Positions 7,426-15,749 of a stretch of 18,414 bases of DNA are shown one piece after another. Position numbers and translations under genes: made by a program. The DNA comes from Clostridia bacterium (GTDB lineage: Bacteria; Bacillota; DSM-16504; Desulfitibacterales; Desulfitibacteraceae). The DNA is taken from the NCBI GenBank assembly GCA_018333845.1, contig JAGXSK010000391.1, positions 1 to 18,414 on the forward strand, written 5' to 3'. Positions within the stretch are counted from its first letter, which is position 1, and each line of letters begins with the position of its first letter. The notes under the pieces were generated by a model, which saw only the letters and a program-made list of their open reading frames with translations, made no database searches and was not told where the DNA came from.

Positions 7426-7518
7426 ATGCTTGAATTAATTCTTGATATTTTGAAATTATACTTTTTGCTAAAAATATTAGAAATATTAGAAATATTAGCT
7501 GGAGGGCTATTTGTATGA
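7426..7518 (+). CDS. Small Leu/Ile-rich hydrophobic peptide, translationally coupled to the WYL regulator
   Basis: This is a 30-codon reading frame starting MLELILDILKLYF and ending AGGLFV. About two thirds of residues are Leu, Ile, Phe, Val or Ala, with Glu/Asp/Lys every three to four positions. It could form a membrane-inserting or amphipathic helix. AGGTG lies about 9 bases before the ATG. Its TGA shares two bases with the ATG of the WYL gene (ATGA), a classic coupling junction. The middle is encoded by three tandem copies of a 9-base unit (AAATATTAG) at 7472-7498, which gives the repeated ILE pattern. I recognise no family. It may be a leader peptide that sets WYL translation, a small membrane protein, or a chance frame in AT-rich DNA. 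Confidence 0.45.
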   Translation: MLELILDILKLYFLLKILEILEILAGGLFV

Positions 7519-8528
7519 AAACTAAAACTCTTTTTCATAGGCCTGCAGTTTTCAGGTTATATAGAATTAACCAGTTATTAAAAGAAAAATGCTATCCAAA
7601 TACTGTATACATGGCTGAAAAGCTTGAAGTATCAAGGAGGACAATTGAGAGAGATATTGAACATATGCGTGATAGTTTAGGTGCTCCAATTACTTACTGC
7701 CCAGTTAAAAAAGGATACTATTATGAAAAAGAATTTGATATGCCGGCTTTCCACTTAACAGATGGTGAACTGGTTGCCCTGTATTTTGGTAAAAGGATTA
7801 TTAGTAAGTGCATAGGCACCTCACTAGAAAAGCCTTTAAGAAATGCCTTTGAAAAAATTCTGGCTGCCTGTGATGAAATAATTACTATAGACTTTAAGAA
7901 GCTTGAAGAAATTTCTTCTTTTGAGTTTGAACCCATAAGGGGCAAGGAAGAAAAAGTGAGCAACTATTATGAAACTATTTTCCGAGCTATTCAAAATAAA
8001 AAAACTATCTGGATTGAGTATTATACTGTCAGCAGAGATGATATAACCTCACGTGCTGTATCTCCATACCATATTAGATACTATCAGGGGGCATGGTATC
8101 TTATAGGTTACTGCCATATTAGAAAAGAACTCAGGCATTTTGCCCTGGATAGAATTAATCTATTAAAGCAGACAGGGGAAAAGTTTTATGTCGTAAAAGG
8201 ATTTAATCTTAAAAAATATCTTGAAAGCGCATTTGGAGTAGAATGGGGAACCTGGGAGCAGGAAGTAGTTATATATTTTGATGCACATCAAGCTAGATGG
8301 ATAAGGGAGAAAACGTGGCATGAAACTCAAAAGATAAAAGAAAATGAAGATGGTTCTCTTATCCTTTCGCTAAAGGTTAGTGGTCTATGGGAGGTAAAAA
8401 GGTGGGTAATGGGTTTTGGCAAGCATGCGAAAGTCCTTAAGCCTCAAAGTCTCCAGGAAGATATTCTTGAAGAAATAAACAAAATGGAAAAAATATATAC
8501 TGAAAATCAAACATACATTCCCGTCTAA
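7515..8528 (+). CDS. WYL-domain transcriptional regulator with N-terminal HTH
   Basis: This 337-residue protein has the YafY/DeoR-like layout. A winged helix-turn-helix lies at about residues 13-60 (INQLLKEK, then AEKLEVSRRTIERDIEHMR, the recognition-helix region). A WYL ligand-sensing domain at about 150-225 contains AVSPYHIRYYQGAWYLIGYC (W194-Y195-L196) and HFALDRI. A C-terminal WCX-type extension ends VKRWVMGFGKHAKVL. GGAGG lies 9 bases before the ATG. It is the first large gene before cas6, only 44 bases away and on the same strand, so it is probably co-transcribed with and regulates the cas genes. WYL proteins are repeatedly linked to CRISPR-Cas loci and are thought to bind nucleic acid or nucleotide ligands. 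Whether it activates or represses cannot be read from sequence. Confidence 0.9.
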   Translation: MKTKTLFHRPAVFRLYRINQLLKEKCYPNTVYMAEKLEVSRRTIERDIEHMRDSLGAPITYCPVKKGYYYEKEFDMPAFHLTDGELVALYFGKRIISKCIGTSLEKPLRNAFEKILAACDEIITIDFKKLEEISSFEFEPIRGKEEKVSNYYETIFRAIQNKKTIWIEYYTVSRDDITSRAVSPYHIRYYQGAWYLIGYCHIRKELRHFALDRINLLKQTGEKFYVVKGFNLKKYLESAFGVEWGTWEQEVVIYFDAHQARWIREKTWHETQKIKENEDGSLILSLKVSGLWEVKRWVMGFGKHAKVLKPQSLQEDILEEINKMEKIYTENQTYIPV

Positions 8529-8572
8529 GCATGACGTTTTAAAGTGATATATTTATTTTAGGTGGTGTTAAT

Positions 8573-9304
8573 ATGCATATTAAAATATTTATAAAAAGCG
8601 AAACTCCAGTTAAACTACCCATCCATTACAACCATATAATCCAGGCTATGATTTACAATAATATTTCACCGGAACTTGCCAGATTTCTTCACGATAGGGG
8701 TTTCTTATTTGAAAAAAGGGTTTTCAAGCTTTTTACATTTTCTAGATTACTTGGGGAATTTATGTTAGATAAAAACAGTGGTCAAATTGTATTCGCAAAT
8801 AACTTGGCACTTTACATTTCTTCTCCAATAAATGAATTCTGCAATCAATTGGGTAATTATCTGCTACTGAATGAAAAAATATTGTTGTACAATAACAATG
8901 TTACAATTGAGAAATTAGAAATTGATCATCAACGAATTGAAGATGAAATTATAGATTTAAAAGTATTATCCCCCATTACTGTTTACAGTACAATGAAGAA
9001 AGGTGATGGCACCATATATACTTGTTATTTCGAGCCTGGTGAAAAGGAGTTTGAACAGCAGTTAGATAACAATTTACGGAAAAAATATTATGTATTTCAT
9101 GGAAAGGAAGCCCCTCAAGACCCTGTGAGAATGACCAATATACGAAGTATAAAAAAACATATTATCCGGTACAAAGATTTTACTGTTAAAGGTTATACCT
9201 GCAAGTTTAATTTAACAGGACCAAGAGAACTTCTTCAAATAGCAGTTGATGCTGGAGTAGGCAGTAAAAATTCTCAAGGGTTTGGGTGTATAAAACTAGA
9301 TTAA
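8573..9304 (+). CDS. cas6: Cas6 pre-crRNA endoribonuclease
   Basis: This 243-residue RAMP-fold nuclease would cut pre-crRNA within each repeat to leave an 8-nt 5' handle (ATTGAAAC in this array). Features seen are an N-terminal RAMP strand (MHIKIFIKSE), the HYNHIIQAMIYN helix, and FLHDRGF, where His40 is the likely catalytic residue. The C-terminal glycine-rich loop is GVGSKNSQGFGC (about residues 228-239), the hallmark of Cas6. Length is normal for the family. The start is ATG 8573, preceded by GGTGGTG about 6 bases upstream. It is the first effector gene after the WYL regulator, and cas8b follows after a 19-base gap. Confidence 0.95.
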   Translation: MHIKIFIKSETPVKLPIHYNHIIQAMIYNNISPELARFLHDRGFLFEKRVFKLFTFSRLLGEFMLDKNSGQIVFANNLALYISSPINEFCNQLGNYLLLNEKILLYNNNVTIEKLEIDHQRIEDEIIDLKVLSPITVYSTMKKGDGTIYTCYFEPGEKEFEQQLDNNLRKKYYVFHGKEAPQDPVRMTNIRSIKKHIIRYKDFTVKGYTCKFNLTGPRELLQIAVDAGVGSKNSQGFGCIKLD

Positions 9305-9323
9305 GGCAAGGAAGGTGTCATTT

Positions 9324-11087
9324 ATGCTTGGTGAAGTTAAAGAACTAGGGATTTTAACTTTAAAAGAGAAAAAAAAATCTGCTTTAGATGTATTCATTGA
9401 ATCTATTAATAGTAGAAACTATCCGCATATTGTGGCAATTATTTTGGAAAAACAGTCAGACAAATATATTTATAAAAAAGTCGAATTAGAGGAAACAGAT
9501 ACAGTTAACCCAGAAAAATATCTTTACAAAAAAGGTTCTCCTAGGGGCAGCAATTTTAGTCCTACTGCAATGACTATTGAAGTTGAAAACACTTTTCAGA
9601 ACAAAATATTAAACTGGTTTCAAAGTATAAAAAGAAACAAGTCACAGGAAGTTTTAGAAATTTTTACCGAAGTAGAAAAAGCTTTGATTGAAAAAAAAGG
9701 GAAAATTTTGAAAGACATTAACAGTCTGGCTAAAGATATAAAATCCTTTGCCATAACATTGAAAATAGACGACAAATACTTATACGATATGGCAGAGTTT
9801 AAAGATGCATTCCTTACACTTATTTTAGAAAAAAATGAAAAAATAGCGGGAGAAGACAAAACATGCTCAATATGTGGAGAAAAAAAACTAAAGGTTTACG
9901 GCGGTGCAAGCCCTTTTAAATTTTACACTATAGACAAACCAGGTTTTATAACAGGTGAATTCAATGAGGAATTATCATGGAGAAACTTTCCTGTATGCGG
10001 TGAATGTTCGCTGGCACTTAATGAAGGCAAAAATATAATTGAAAATAGCTTGAAGTTCAGATTTTATGGACTGGAATATATGTTAGTACCAAACTTTATT
10101 TTTGGTAAGGAAGGTAAGGACTTGATTATTGAAATAATAAAAAAAAGATTAGATAAAAACATTCTTTTAAAAAATGAAACTGGAAGCTCGTTAGTTACTG
10201 CTGAGGATGATATATTATATTTTTTATCAGATATGCAGGATAATCTTACCCTCCATTTTCTATTTATAAAAAAACAACAAGGGGCTGAAAGAATAATTTT
10301 GTTAATAGATGATATTTTCCCTTCAAGAATAAGAAAGCTTTTCAGCGCCAAAAAAGCTGTTGACCAGTTGTTTTCTAGAATTCCCTTCCACTTTGGAAAA
10401 ATAAGGACATTTTTTGTCAAATCTGACCCAGGCAAGCGAGATAATGATCTCGATAAATATTTTTTAGAAATAATTGATGCAGTATTTAAGGGGAAAAATA
10501 TTGATTTTAAATTTCTAGCTTTAAATTATATGAGGGAAATAAGAAGAGAATTTAAAAATGAGCAGTCTGACCAGTTTTTTTATAAAACTATAGATGCTAT
10601 TGAAAGCACTTTGTTTTTCAACAATTTAAATTTACTATCTGTAAAGGAGGAAAGTATTGTGCAGACACAATTTGACAGTATTTTTGAAAAATATTCATTA
10701 AATATGGACACTAATGTTAAACGAGGTATTTTCTTATTAGGTGCCCTAACAAAAATGTTGTTAAACATTCAAAAAAGGGAAAGACAGAACCAGCCTTTTT
10801 TAAGCCAGTTAAAAGGGCTGAAAATGAATCAAAAAGATATGCAAGGTTTACTGCCAAAAGTGGAAGCAAAGCTAGAGGAATACAAAAGGTTTGACAAGGG
10901 TAAAAGAATTGTTGCAGAAGAGATTAGCCGATTGTTACTATCTTCAGAGTCCAAGTGGAAGCTTTCCGTAGATGAAATTAACTTTTATTTTGTATGTGGC
11001 ATGAATTTATATAATGATATAAACCAAATGCTTTATGATAAAAAGGAGGATGAACCTAGTGATGAACAATCAAATGACAGTGAATAA
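9324..11087 (+). CDS. cas8b: Cas8b/Csh1 (TM1802-type) large subunit of type I-B Cascade
   Basis: This 587-residue large subunit of the I-B interference complex is expected to recognise the PAM and help recruit Cas3. It has a split zinc-finger-like site, C181-SI-C184 and C225-GE-C228. The second pair sits in the context NFPVCGECSLALNEG that is typical of Csh1. The rest is helical and charged, ending in a very acidic tail (DEPSDEQSNDSE). I chose ATG 9324, which has AAGGTG 6 bases upstream; an in-frame GTG at 9315 overlaps that ribosome site. Position between cas6 and cas7 is standard for I-B. Its 3' end overlaps the cas7 start by 26 bases, suggesting coupled translation. Large subunits vary greatly in sequence, so the call rests on the Cys motif plus context. 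Confidence 0.88.
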   Translation: MLGEVKELGILTLKEKKKSALDVFIESINSRNYPHIVAIILEKQSDKYIYKKVELEETDTVNPEKYLYKKGSPRGSNFSPTAMTIEVENTFQNKILNWFQSIKRNKSQEVLEIFTEVEKALIEKKGKILKDINSLAKDIKSFAITLKIDDKYLYDMAEFKDAFLTLILEKNEKIAGEDKTCSICGEKKLKVYGGASPFKFYTIDKPGFITGEFNEELSWRNFPVCGECSLALNEGKNIIENSLKFRFYGLEYMLVPNFIFGKEGKDLIIEIIKKRLDKNILLKNETGSSLVTAEDDILYFLSDMQDNLTLHFLFIKKQQGAERIILLIDDIFPSRIRKLFSAKKAVDQLFSRIPFHFGKIRTFFVKSDPGKRDNDLDKYFLEIIDAVFKGKNIDFKFLALNYMREIRREFKNEQSDQFFYKTIDAIESTLFFNNLNLLSVKEESIVQTQFDSIFEKYSLNMDTNVKRGIFLLGALTKMLLNIQKRERQNQPFLSQLKGLKMNQKDMQGLLPKVEAKLEEYKRFDKGKRIVAEEISRLLLSSESKWKLSVDEINFYFVCGMNLYNDINQMLYDKKEDEPSDEQSNDSE

Positions 11088-12039
11088 TCGTTCGGAGTTG
11101 CTGTTTCTCTATGATGTATCTTATGCAAATCCAAATGGCGATCCCCTAGACTCCAATAAGCCTAGGATTGATGAAGAAACTGGGAAAAACATTGTGACAG
11201 ATGTGCGGCTTAAAAGGACTATTAGAGACTACTTACATGAGAACAAGGGGGATGAAATATTTATTAGAGAGATTGCCGATGATGCAGGCAATATTCAAGA
11301 TGCCAAAACAAGGGCCGAAGACTTTCTAAAAGACGGAGACAAAAAGGTAGAAAAATCAAATATCACTATTTCTCAAATGAAAGAAATTATTTTGCGAAAT
11401 ATTCTTGATAGCAGTATAGATGTAAGACTTTTTGGGGCCACCATTCCTATTGAAAAAGATGCAAAAAGCAAAAGTTCAATTACTCTTACAGGCCCTGTAC
11501 AATTTAAAATGGGGCAATCTTTGCACAGGGTAAAACTTCAATACATCAAAGGCACTGGTGCTTTTGCTTCTGGCTCAAACAGTACACAAAAAACTTTTAG
11601 GGAAGAATATGTTCTACCTTATTCGCTAATAGCTTTCTATGGAGTAGTAAATGAAAATGCTGCCAAACATACAGAGCTTACAAAAACTGATATTGATCAA
11701 TTATTAGAAGCCATTTGGCAGGGAACCCATAATTTGATTTCCAGGTCAAAATTTGGGCAGGAACCCAGGGTGCTTATAAAAGTGGATTATAAAGAGCAAA
11801 ACTTTTATATAGGGGAACTTGATAAATTAGTTGAACTGGAAGCTGATATTAATGAAGAAGAAATAAGAGATATATCTGAAGTAAGGCTAAATTTCAGCAA
11901 GTTTTTAAAAGCCTTAGAGAAAAACAAAGATAAAATAGGAAAAATAGAAATTAAAATCAATGACAGAGTAAAAGCAACCCAGGACTTGGTTAACGAAATA
12001 AGGGCTTTAGGTATTTCTGTAAAGGATATAAATTTTTAG
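11062..12039 (+). CDS. cas7: Cas7/Csh2 backbone subunit of type I-B Cascade
   Basis: This protein of about 325 residues forms the crRNA-coating filament of Cascade. It opens after a short leader with LLFLYDVSYANPNGDP and has DVRLFGATIP, SSITLTGPVQFKMGQSLHRV, KGTGAFASGSNSTQKTFREE and SLIAFYGVVNE. These are strongly characteristic of the Csh2/TIGR02590 group and indicate an RRM-fold RAMP protein. GGAGG sits at 11045-11049. In-frame starts are ATG 11050 (too close), GTG 11059 (9-base spacing) and ATG 11062 (12-base spacing); 11062 is reported but 11059 is equally possible. It overlaps the end of cas8b. The cas5 gene follows after an 18-base gap. Confidence 0.96.
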   Translation: MNNQMTVNNRSELLFLYDVSYANPNGDPLDSNKPRIDEETGKNIVTDVRLKRTIRDYLHENKGDEIFIREIADDAGNIQDAKTRAEDFLKDGDKKVEKSNITISQMKEIILRNILDSSIDVRLFGATIPIEKDAKSKSSITLTGPVQFKMGQSLHRVKLQYIKGTGAFASGSNSTQKTFREEYVLPYSLIAFYGVVNENAAKHTELTKTDIDQLLEAIWQGTHNLISRSKFGQEPRVLIKVDYKEQNFYIGELDKLVELEADINEEEIRDISEVRLNFSKFLKALEKNKDKIGKIEIKINDRVKATQDLVNEIRALGISVKDINF

Positions 12040-12057
12040 TGAATGGATTGATGTATC

Positions 12058-12777
12058 ATGAAAACCCTGGTTTTTGATATATCCGGTGATTATGCACACT
12101 TTAGAAAATATTACACAACTTCATCTCCTATAAGCTTCTCAATAATACCGCCTACTGCAGTCTTGGGTGTTATTGGAGCAATAATTGGTTTGCCCAAAAA
12201 AGATAACCAGTACTTAAAAGTTTTAAATAATGCGAAAACATCCATGGCAATTGGAATTAATAAACCTGTTAAAAAAATTAGATTGGGTATAAACTTAATT
12301 AATACCAAGAATGATTATTGGGTACCAAAAAGAAGGAAAGAAGGGGCAAGAACTCAAATAAGATATGAATATATAAAAGATGTGTCTTACAGGTTATATG
12401 TAAATATTCAAGAAAGAGATTTATTTAATAATTTAATAGATATGGTTCAAGCACATAAAAGCTTTTATACAGTATCATTGGGGTTGAGTGAACTCCTTGC
12501 GGACATTAAATTTATAGCTGTTAAAGAGTTTCATGAAAAAAATTCAAATAGTGAGTTTTTGCAAATTAATTCCATTGTTCCTGTAACATTAATAAAAGAA
12601 GATGGGATTAGAATAGGAGGTAATTTTTTCTTAAAAGAAAGGTTTCCTACAACAATGGATAACAATAGGATAGTAAATAAATATGAAGAATTATTGATAG
12701 AAATGAATGGTAAACCTATGGAACTGAAGTTAAATAAGCTTTGGGAAAATGGAACTGAAAGAATAGTTTTTATATAG
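12058..12777 (+). CDS. cas5: Cas5 (Cas5b/Cas5h type) subunit of type I-B Cascade
   Basis: This 239-residue RAMP protein caps the 5' handle of crRNA in Cascade. The N-terminus MKTLVFDISGDYAHFRKYYT followed by SSPISFSIIPPTAVLGVIGAIIGLP is diagnostic for Cas5: the first strand, then the conserved P-P-T helix start. The middle contains YRLYVNIQERDLFNNL and a helix-rich segment, and the C-terminus ends in the small strand TERIVFI. Length matches the Cas5h group. The ribosome site is weak (GGA about 11 bases upstream), so translation may depend on read-through from cas7, which ends 18 bases before. A perfect inverted repeat starts 3 bases after its stop. Confidence 0.94.
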   Translation: MKTLVFDISGDYAHFRKYYTTSSPISFSIIPPTAVLGVIGAIIGLPKKDNQYLKVLNNAKTSMAIGINKPVKKIRLGINLINTKNDYWVPKRRKEGARTQIRYEYIKDVSYRLYVNIQERDLFNNLIDMVQAHKSFYTVSLGLSELLADIKFIAVKEFHEKNSNSEFLQINSIVPVTLIKEDGIRIGGNFFLKERFPTTMDNNRIVNKYEELLIEMNGKPMELKLNKLWENGTERIVFI

Positions 12778-12780
12778 TCT

Positions 12781-12816
12781 AGTCTAAAACCCCAATATGC
12801 TTTGGGGTTTTAGACT
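12781..12816. terminator. Perfect 15-bp hairpin between cas5 and cas3 (possible bidirectional terminator)
   Basis: AGTCTAAAACCCCAA (12781-12795) and TTGGGGTTTTAGACT (12802-12816) are exact complements around a 6-nt loop, TATGCT. The core has an A-run, CCCCAA/TTGGGG and a T-run, which resembles a bidirectional terminator in which the T-run is part of the extended stem. No additional T-run follows. It begins 3 bases after the cas5 stop and lies 120 bases before the preferred cas3 start. It may cut transcription between the Cascade genes and cas3, or serve as an mRNA processing or stability element. Confidence 0.65.
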
Positions 12817-12936
12817 GAAACTACCTAAGATTGTATTCAGGTGTTGCAAAGCCATAGAATTATTTTATGCTTTATTTTCAATCTTAAACCACCATGCGGA
12901 AGGAACCTACAAAGAAGAAAAGAAAGGATACTAAAA

Positions 12937-15330
12937 ATGAAAAGTCATCCTCATCAAAGTCTCAAAACTCATTTATCAGAGGCATGTATTAACTCAGGAT
13001 TTATAATTAAAAAACATCCTAATTTTTTGTTTGAGAACAAAGATATTACTGAGAAAATTCTTTCATTGGCTTCGCTTTGTCATGATTTTGGTAAATCCAC
13101 AGGTTTTTTTCAAAAATATATGGAACAAATAGCTTCAGGCATAACTGTTAAAAGTGGACCCATTGAAAGGCATTCACTTATTTCTGCTATTGTAGGATAC
13201 AATTTGGCAAAAAAAGTCCTTCAGGTAAATAATATTGAACCTTATCCAACTGCCTTTTATTTATTTTCTGCCATAAAAAGGCATCACGGTAACTTGGGTG
13301 ACTTTTCCAAGGAAACCGACAATATAAATGAAGAAGATATTTCTTTATTACATAAGCAAATTGCTTCAATCATTTTGGTTGACTTAAACAAGTTATTCAA
13401 AGAGCTTATTAATTTTTTCCCAGAGGAGATAGTAAATTTTCTCCCAGCTTTGGATGAATTATATTCTTGGGTAAATACTTTTAACGATGAGTTAAGAACA
13501 ATCCGCTTTAAACAATACAAAAATTTTTACAAAAAAAATAACAATGAAACGGAAAATCTAAGTGATTATTTTAAATTTGTTTTTATGTATTCTATTGTTG
13601 TTGAAAGTGACAAAAGTCAAGTGGTAATAGGAAAAATTAAGAGCAGAGACAACTCTGTGCCTGTAGATTTAATTAAAAAATATAAATACCTGAAAAAGTG
13701 GAAGAAAACAAAACTTAATGATTTAAGAGAAACTGCATTTAAAGAAATTGAAGCAAACATAGATAAGGCAAAAGAAGGATCAATCTTTGAAATAACATTG
13801 CCCACTGGGTTGGGTAAGACACTGGCAGCTTATAATTTTGCTTTAAAATTAAAAGACATAAGATTTAAAGAAAGAGGTATCCATCCGAAAATTATCTATT
13901 CTTTACCCTTTTTGAGTGTAATAGATCAGAACTACTTAGTATTGGAAGATATATTTAATAAATTACAGATTAAATACGATCACAATACCCTTTTAAAACA
14001 CCATCACTTGACAGAGGCAAAGTATGTCTCTATAGATGAGGAGGAAACTGAATATGATTCAAATATTTCAGGATTCTTAATAGAAGGCTGGTATTCTGAT
14101 ATAGTAGTAACCACATTTAACCAACTGTTTGAAACCATAATTACTTATAAGAACAGCACATCCAGAAGATTTCATAAACTTTCAAACTCAATAATTTTAA
14201 TCGATGAAGTACAGGCCCTTCCTGTAAAATATTGGGAATTGCTAAGAAGTTTATTGTTATTCCTTGGCAAAAAAATGAACACAGACATTGTTTTAATAAC
14301 TGCCACACAGCCAAAAATATTGTCCCTTCAAGATGGGCTTGTTCCATTATGTGAATCGCATAAATATTTTAATCACAAAAGTTTAGATCGTATAGAAATG
14401 AAAGTAGACTTGGAAAGAAAAACCATAGACGAGTTTATAGAACAAATTTATATTGACAACGAAAATAAATATTTATTTATTTTAAATACTATTGGTTCAG
14501 CAAAATTGCTATATGAAAAACTATCTTTAAAGCTCGATGAGCCAATAGGGTTTTTATCTACGCATATAATTATGAAGCATAGAATGGAAAGGATTAGAGA
14601 AATTAAAAAAGATCTATCTCAGTATAGGGTGGTAGTAAGCACCCAATTAGTAGAAGCTGGTGTTGATATTGACTTTAATATAGTATACCGGGACATTGCA
14701 CCAATGGACTCCATAAATCAAGCAGCAGGAAGATGCAATAGGAACGGTAAAGAAAAGGGTTTGATAAATATTATGCATTTGTGGAATGGCAAGAGAAGCT
14801 TTGCAAGTATGGTTTATAGCGATATAGTCAGGCTTAAGGCGACAGAAGAGATATTGCTAAGCCATATTAAACATCATGATACCATTGGTGAAAAAGACCT
14901 GCTAAATCTAATAGAAAGATACTTTGTTGAGGTAAAAACAAAAATTAATAGGAGGGAATCCTTTGATATACTAGAAGCAATCTCGAATCTTTGTTTTTTT
15001 AGTGATGATTCAGAAAAACCTGCCATTAGTAATTTCAAGCTCATTGATGATCATTATGACAGAGTGAGTGTATTTATAGAAATAGACAGTGATGCAGCAA
15101 AAATTTGGCAACAATACAATTCAATTTTTCAAATTGAAGATTTTTACAAAAGAAGCGATGAATTTAACAAGATTAAAGGCAGCTTTTATGATTATGTAGT
15201 ATCAGTTCCCAAGTCATATACTTTGCCAGTTGAATTAAACTGTCATTATTATGTTTCCAACAATATGCTTGATACTTACTATGATATAGTGTTAGGATAT
15301 AAATCTTCAATAGATTTACTTATATGGTAA
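12937..15330 (+). CDS. cas3: Cas3 HD nuclease-helicase
   Basis: This 797-residue effector is recruited by Cascade to unwind and degrade target DNA. The N-terminal HD nuclease domain shows H12, the HD pair H49-D50 in LCHDFGKS, H79 in IERHS and the IKRHHGN segment. The SF2 helicase follows: Walker A LPTGLGKT (288-295), a DIVVTTFNQLFETI segment, DEVQ (423-426), LITATQP, VVSTQLVEAGVDID, and arginine-finger motif QAAGRCNRNG (from about 595). All motifs are intact, so it should be active. I chose ATG 12937, with AAAGGAT about 8-9 bases upstream. The frame stays open to a GTG/TTG region near 12841, but that extension has no ribosome site and lies before the SHPHQSLKTHL start typical of Cas3. It may need its own promoter because of the preceding hairpin. 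Confidence 0.96.
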   Translation: MKSHPHQSLKTHLSEACINSGFIIKKHPNFLFENKDITEKILSLASLCHDFGKSTGFFQKYMEQIASGITVKSGPIERHSLISAIVGYNLAKKVLQVNNIEPYPTAFYLFSAIKRHHGNLGDFSKETDNINEEDISLLHKQIASIILVDLNKLFKELINFFPEEIVNFLPALDELYSWVNTFNDELRTIRFKQYKNFYKKNNNETENLSDYFKFVFMYSIVVESDKSQVVIGKIKSRDNSVPVDLIKKYKYLKKWKKTKLNDLRETAFKEIEANIDKAKEGSIFEITLPTGLGKTLAAYNFALKLKDIRFKERGIHPKIIYSLPFLSVIDQNYLVLEDIFNKLQIKYDHNTLLKHHHLTEAKYVSIDEEETEYDSNISGFLIEGWYSDIVVTTFNQLFETIITYKNSTSRRFHKLSNSIILIDEVQALPVKYWELLRSLLLFLGKKMNTDIVLITATQPKILSLQDGLVPLCESHKYFNHKSLDRIEMKVDLERKTIDEFIEQIYIDNENKYLFILNTIGSAKLLYEKLSLKLDEPIGFLSTHIIMKHRMERIREIKKDLSQYRVVVSTQLVEAGVDIDFNIVYRDIAPMDSINQAAGRCNRNGKEKGLINIMHLWNGKRSFASMVYSDIVRLKATEEILLSHIKHHDTIGEKDLLNLIERYFVEVKTKINRRESFDILEAISNLCFFSDDSEKPAISNFKLIDDHYDRVSVFIEIDSDAAKIWQQYNSIFQIEDFYKRSDEFNKIKGSFYDYVVSVPKSYTLPVELNCHYYVSNNMLDTYYDIVLGYKSSIDLLIW

Positions 15331-15344
15331 AAGCAGGTGTGATT

Positions 15345-15640
15345 ATGAATGAAATGAATGTAAATGTTACAGGAAACCTTCTATTACATTTGTAAAAGAG
15401 AATTGTGGCTGTGTCAAACAGATAACGCCTGATCAAGGTGACGAAAATCTAGACTTTGGAAGGTATTTGCACGAGAACCTAATACCTAGTGATAGTGAAA
15501 AGTTACAAGTAAAAAATAACCTGCGATAACGAAAGTACTAAACAAGTTTTAAATTGGGTGGGATTGTTTGTAGTAGTAATGAAGCTTCTGTAATAGAAGT
15601 GGAGCAAAGGAATTATCTTATTCAGTATTTTACTTTATTC
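15345..15640 (+). pseudogene. cas4: Decayed second cas4 gene
   Basis: Right after cas3, with a GCAGGTG ribosome site, an ATG at 15345 begins MNEMNVNVTGNL and stops after 16 codons. The Cas4 sequence continues in other frames: FYYICKRELWLC from 15379, then DQGDENLDFGRYLHEN from 15431. Further on comes GGIVCSSNEASVIEVE, which could match the catalytic D..(GE)VK region. These parallel the intact Cas4 downstream (VTGSLIWYYYICKREVWL; DQENPNIDLGRFLQD). At least two frameshifts and several stops make it non-functional. The DNA is not near-identical to the intact copy, so it is an old duplication or an independently acquired cas4. The right-hand limit is approximate. Basis: seen directly for the first two blocks, inferred for the last. 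Confidence 0.8.
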
Positions 15641-15695
15641 AACCAAAAAATGGAATGAATTAATGAATAAGACATGGTCTTTTTAACACCGTAAA

Positions 15696-15749
15696 GAAAT
15701 CAATGGAACTGCAGGCGTAGATAGCTTCAAGAGAGCAATATTTTTATAA
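15696..15749 (+). other. Short decayed segment, possibly a reverse-transcriptase remnant
   Basis: A frame in this stretch reads EINGTAGVDSFKRA and ends at TAA. The NGTAGVDS block resembles the N-(x)-G-(x)-AGVDG motif near the start of group II intron reverse transcriptases. No other RT motif, intron RNA domain or full frame is visible, and the match is only about ten residues. It may simply be chance or part of the degraded region between the two cas4 sequences. Confidence 0.2.

Noticed and set aside
9324..11087. Possible novel effector in place of Cas8
   Set aside because: The paired CxxC motifs, the NFPVCGECSLALNEG context, the length and the position between cas6 and cas7 fit ordinary Csh1/Cas8b.
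12841..12936. N-terminal extension of Cas3 by 32 residues
   Set aside because: It has no ribosome site, has Cys/Arg-rich composition unlike Cas3, and precedes the normal SHPHQSLKTHL start.
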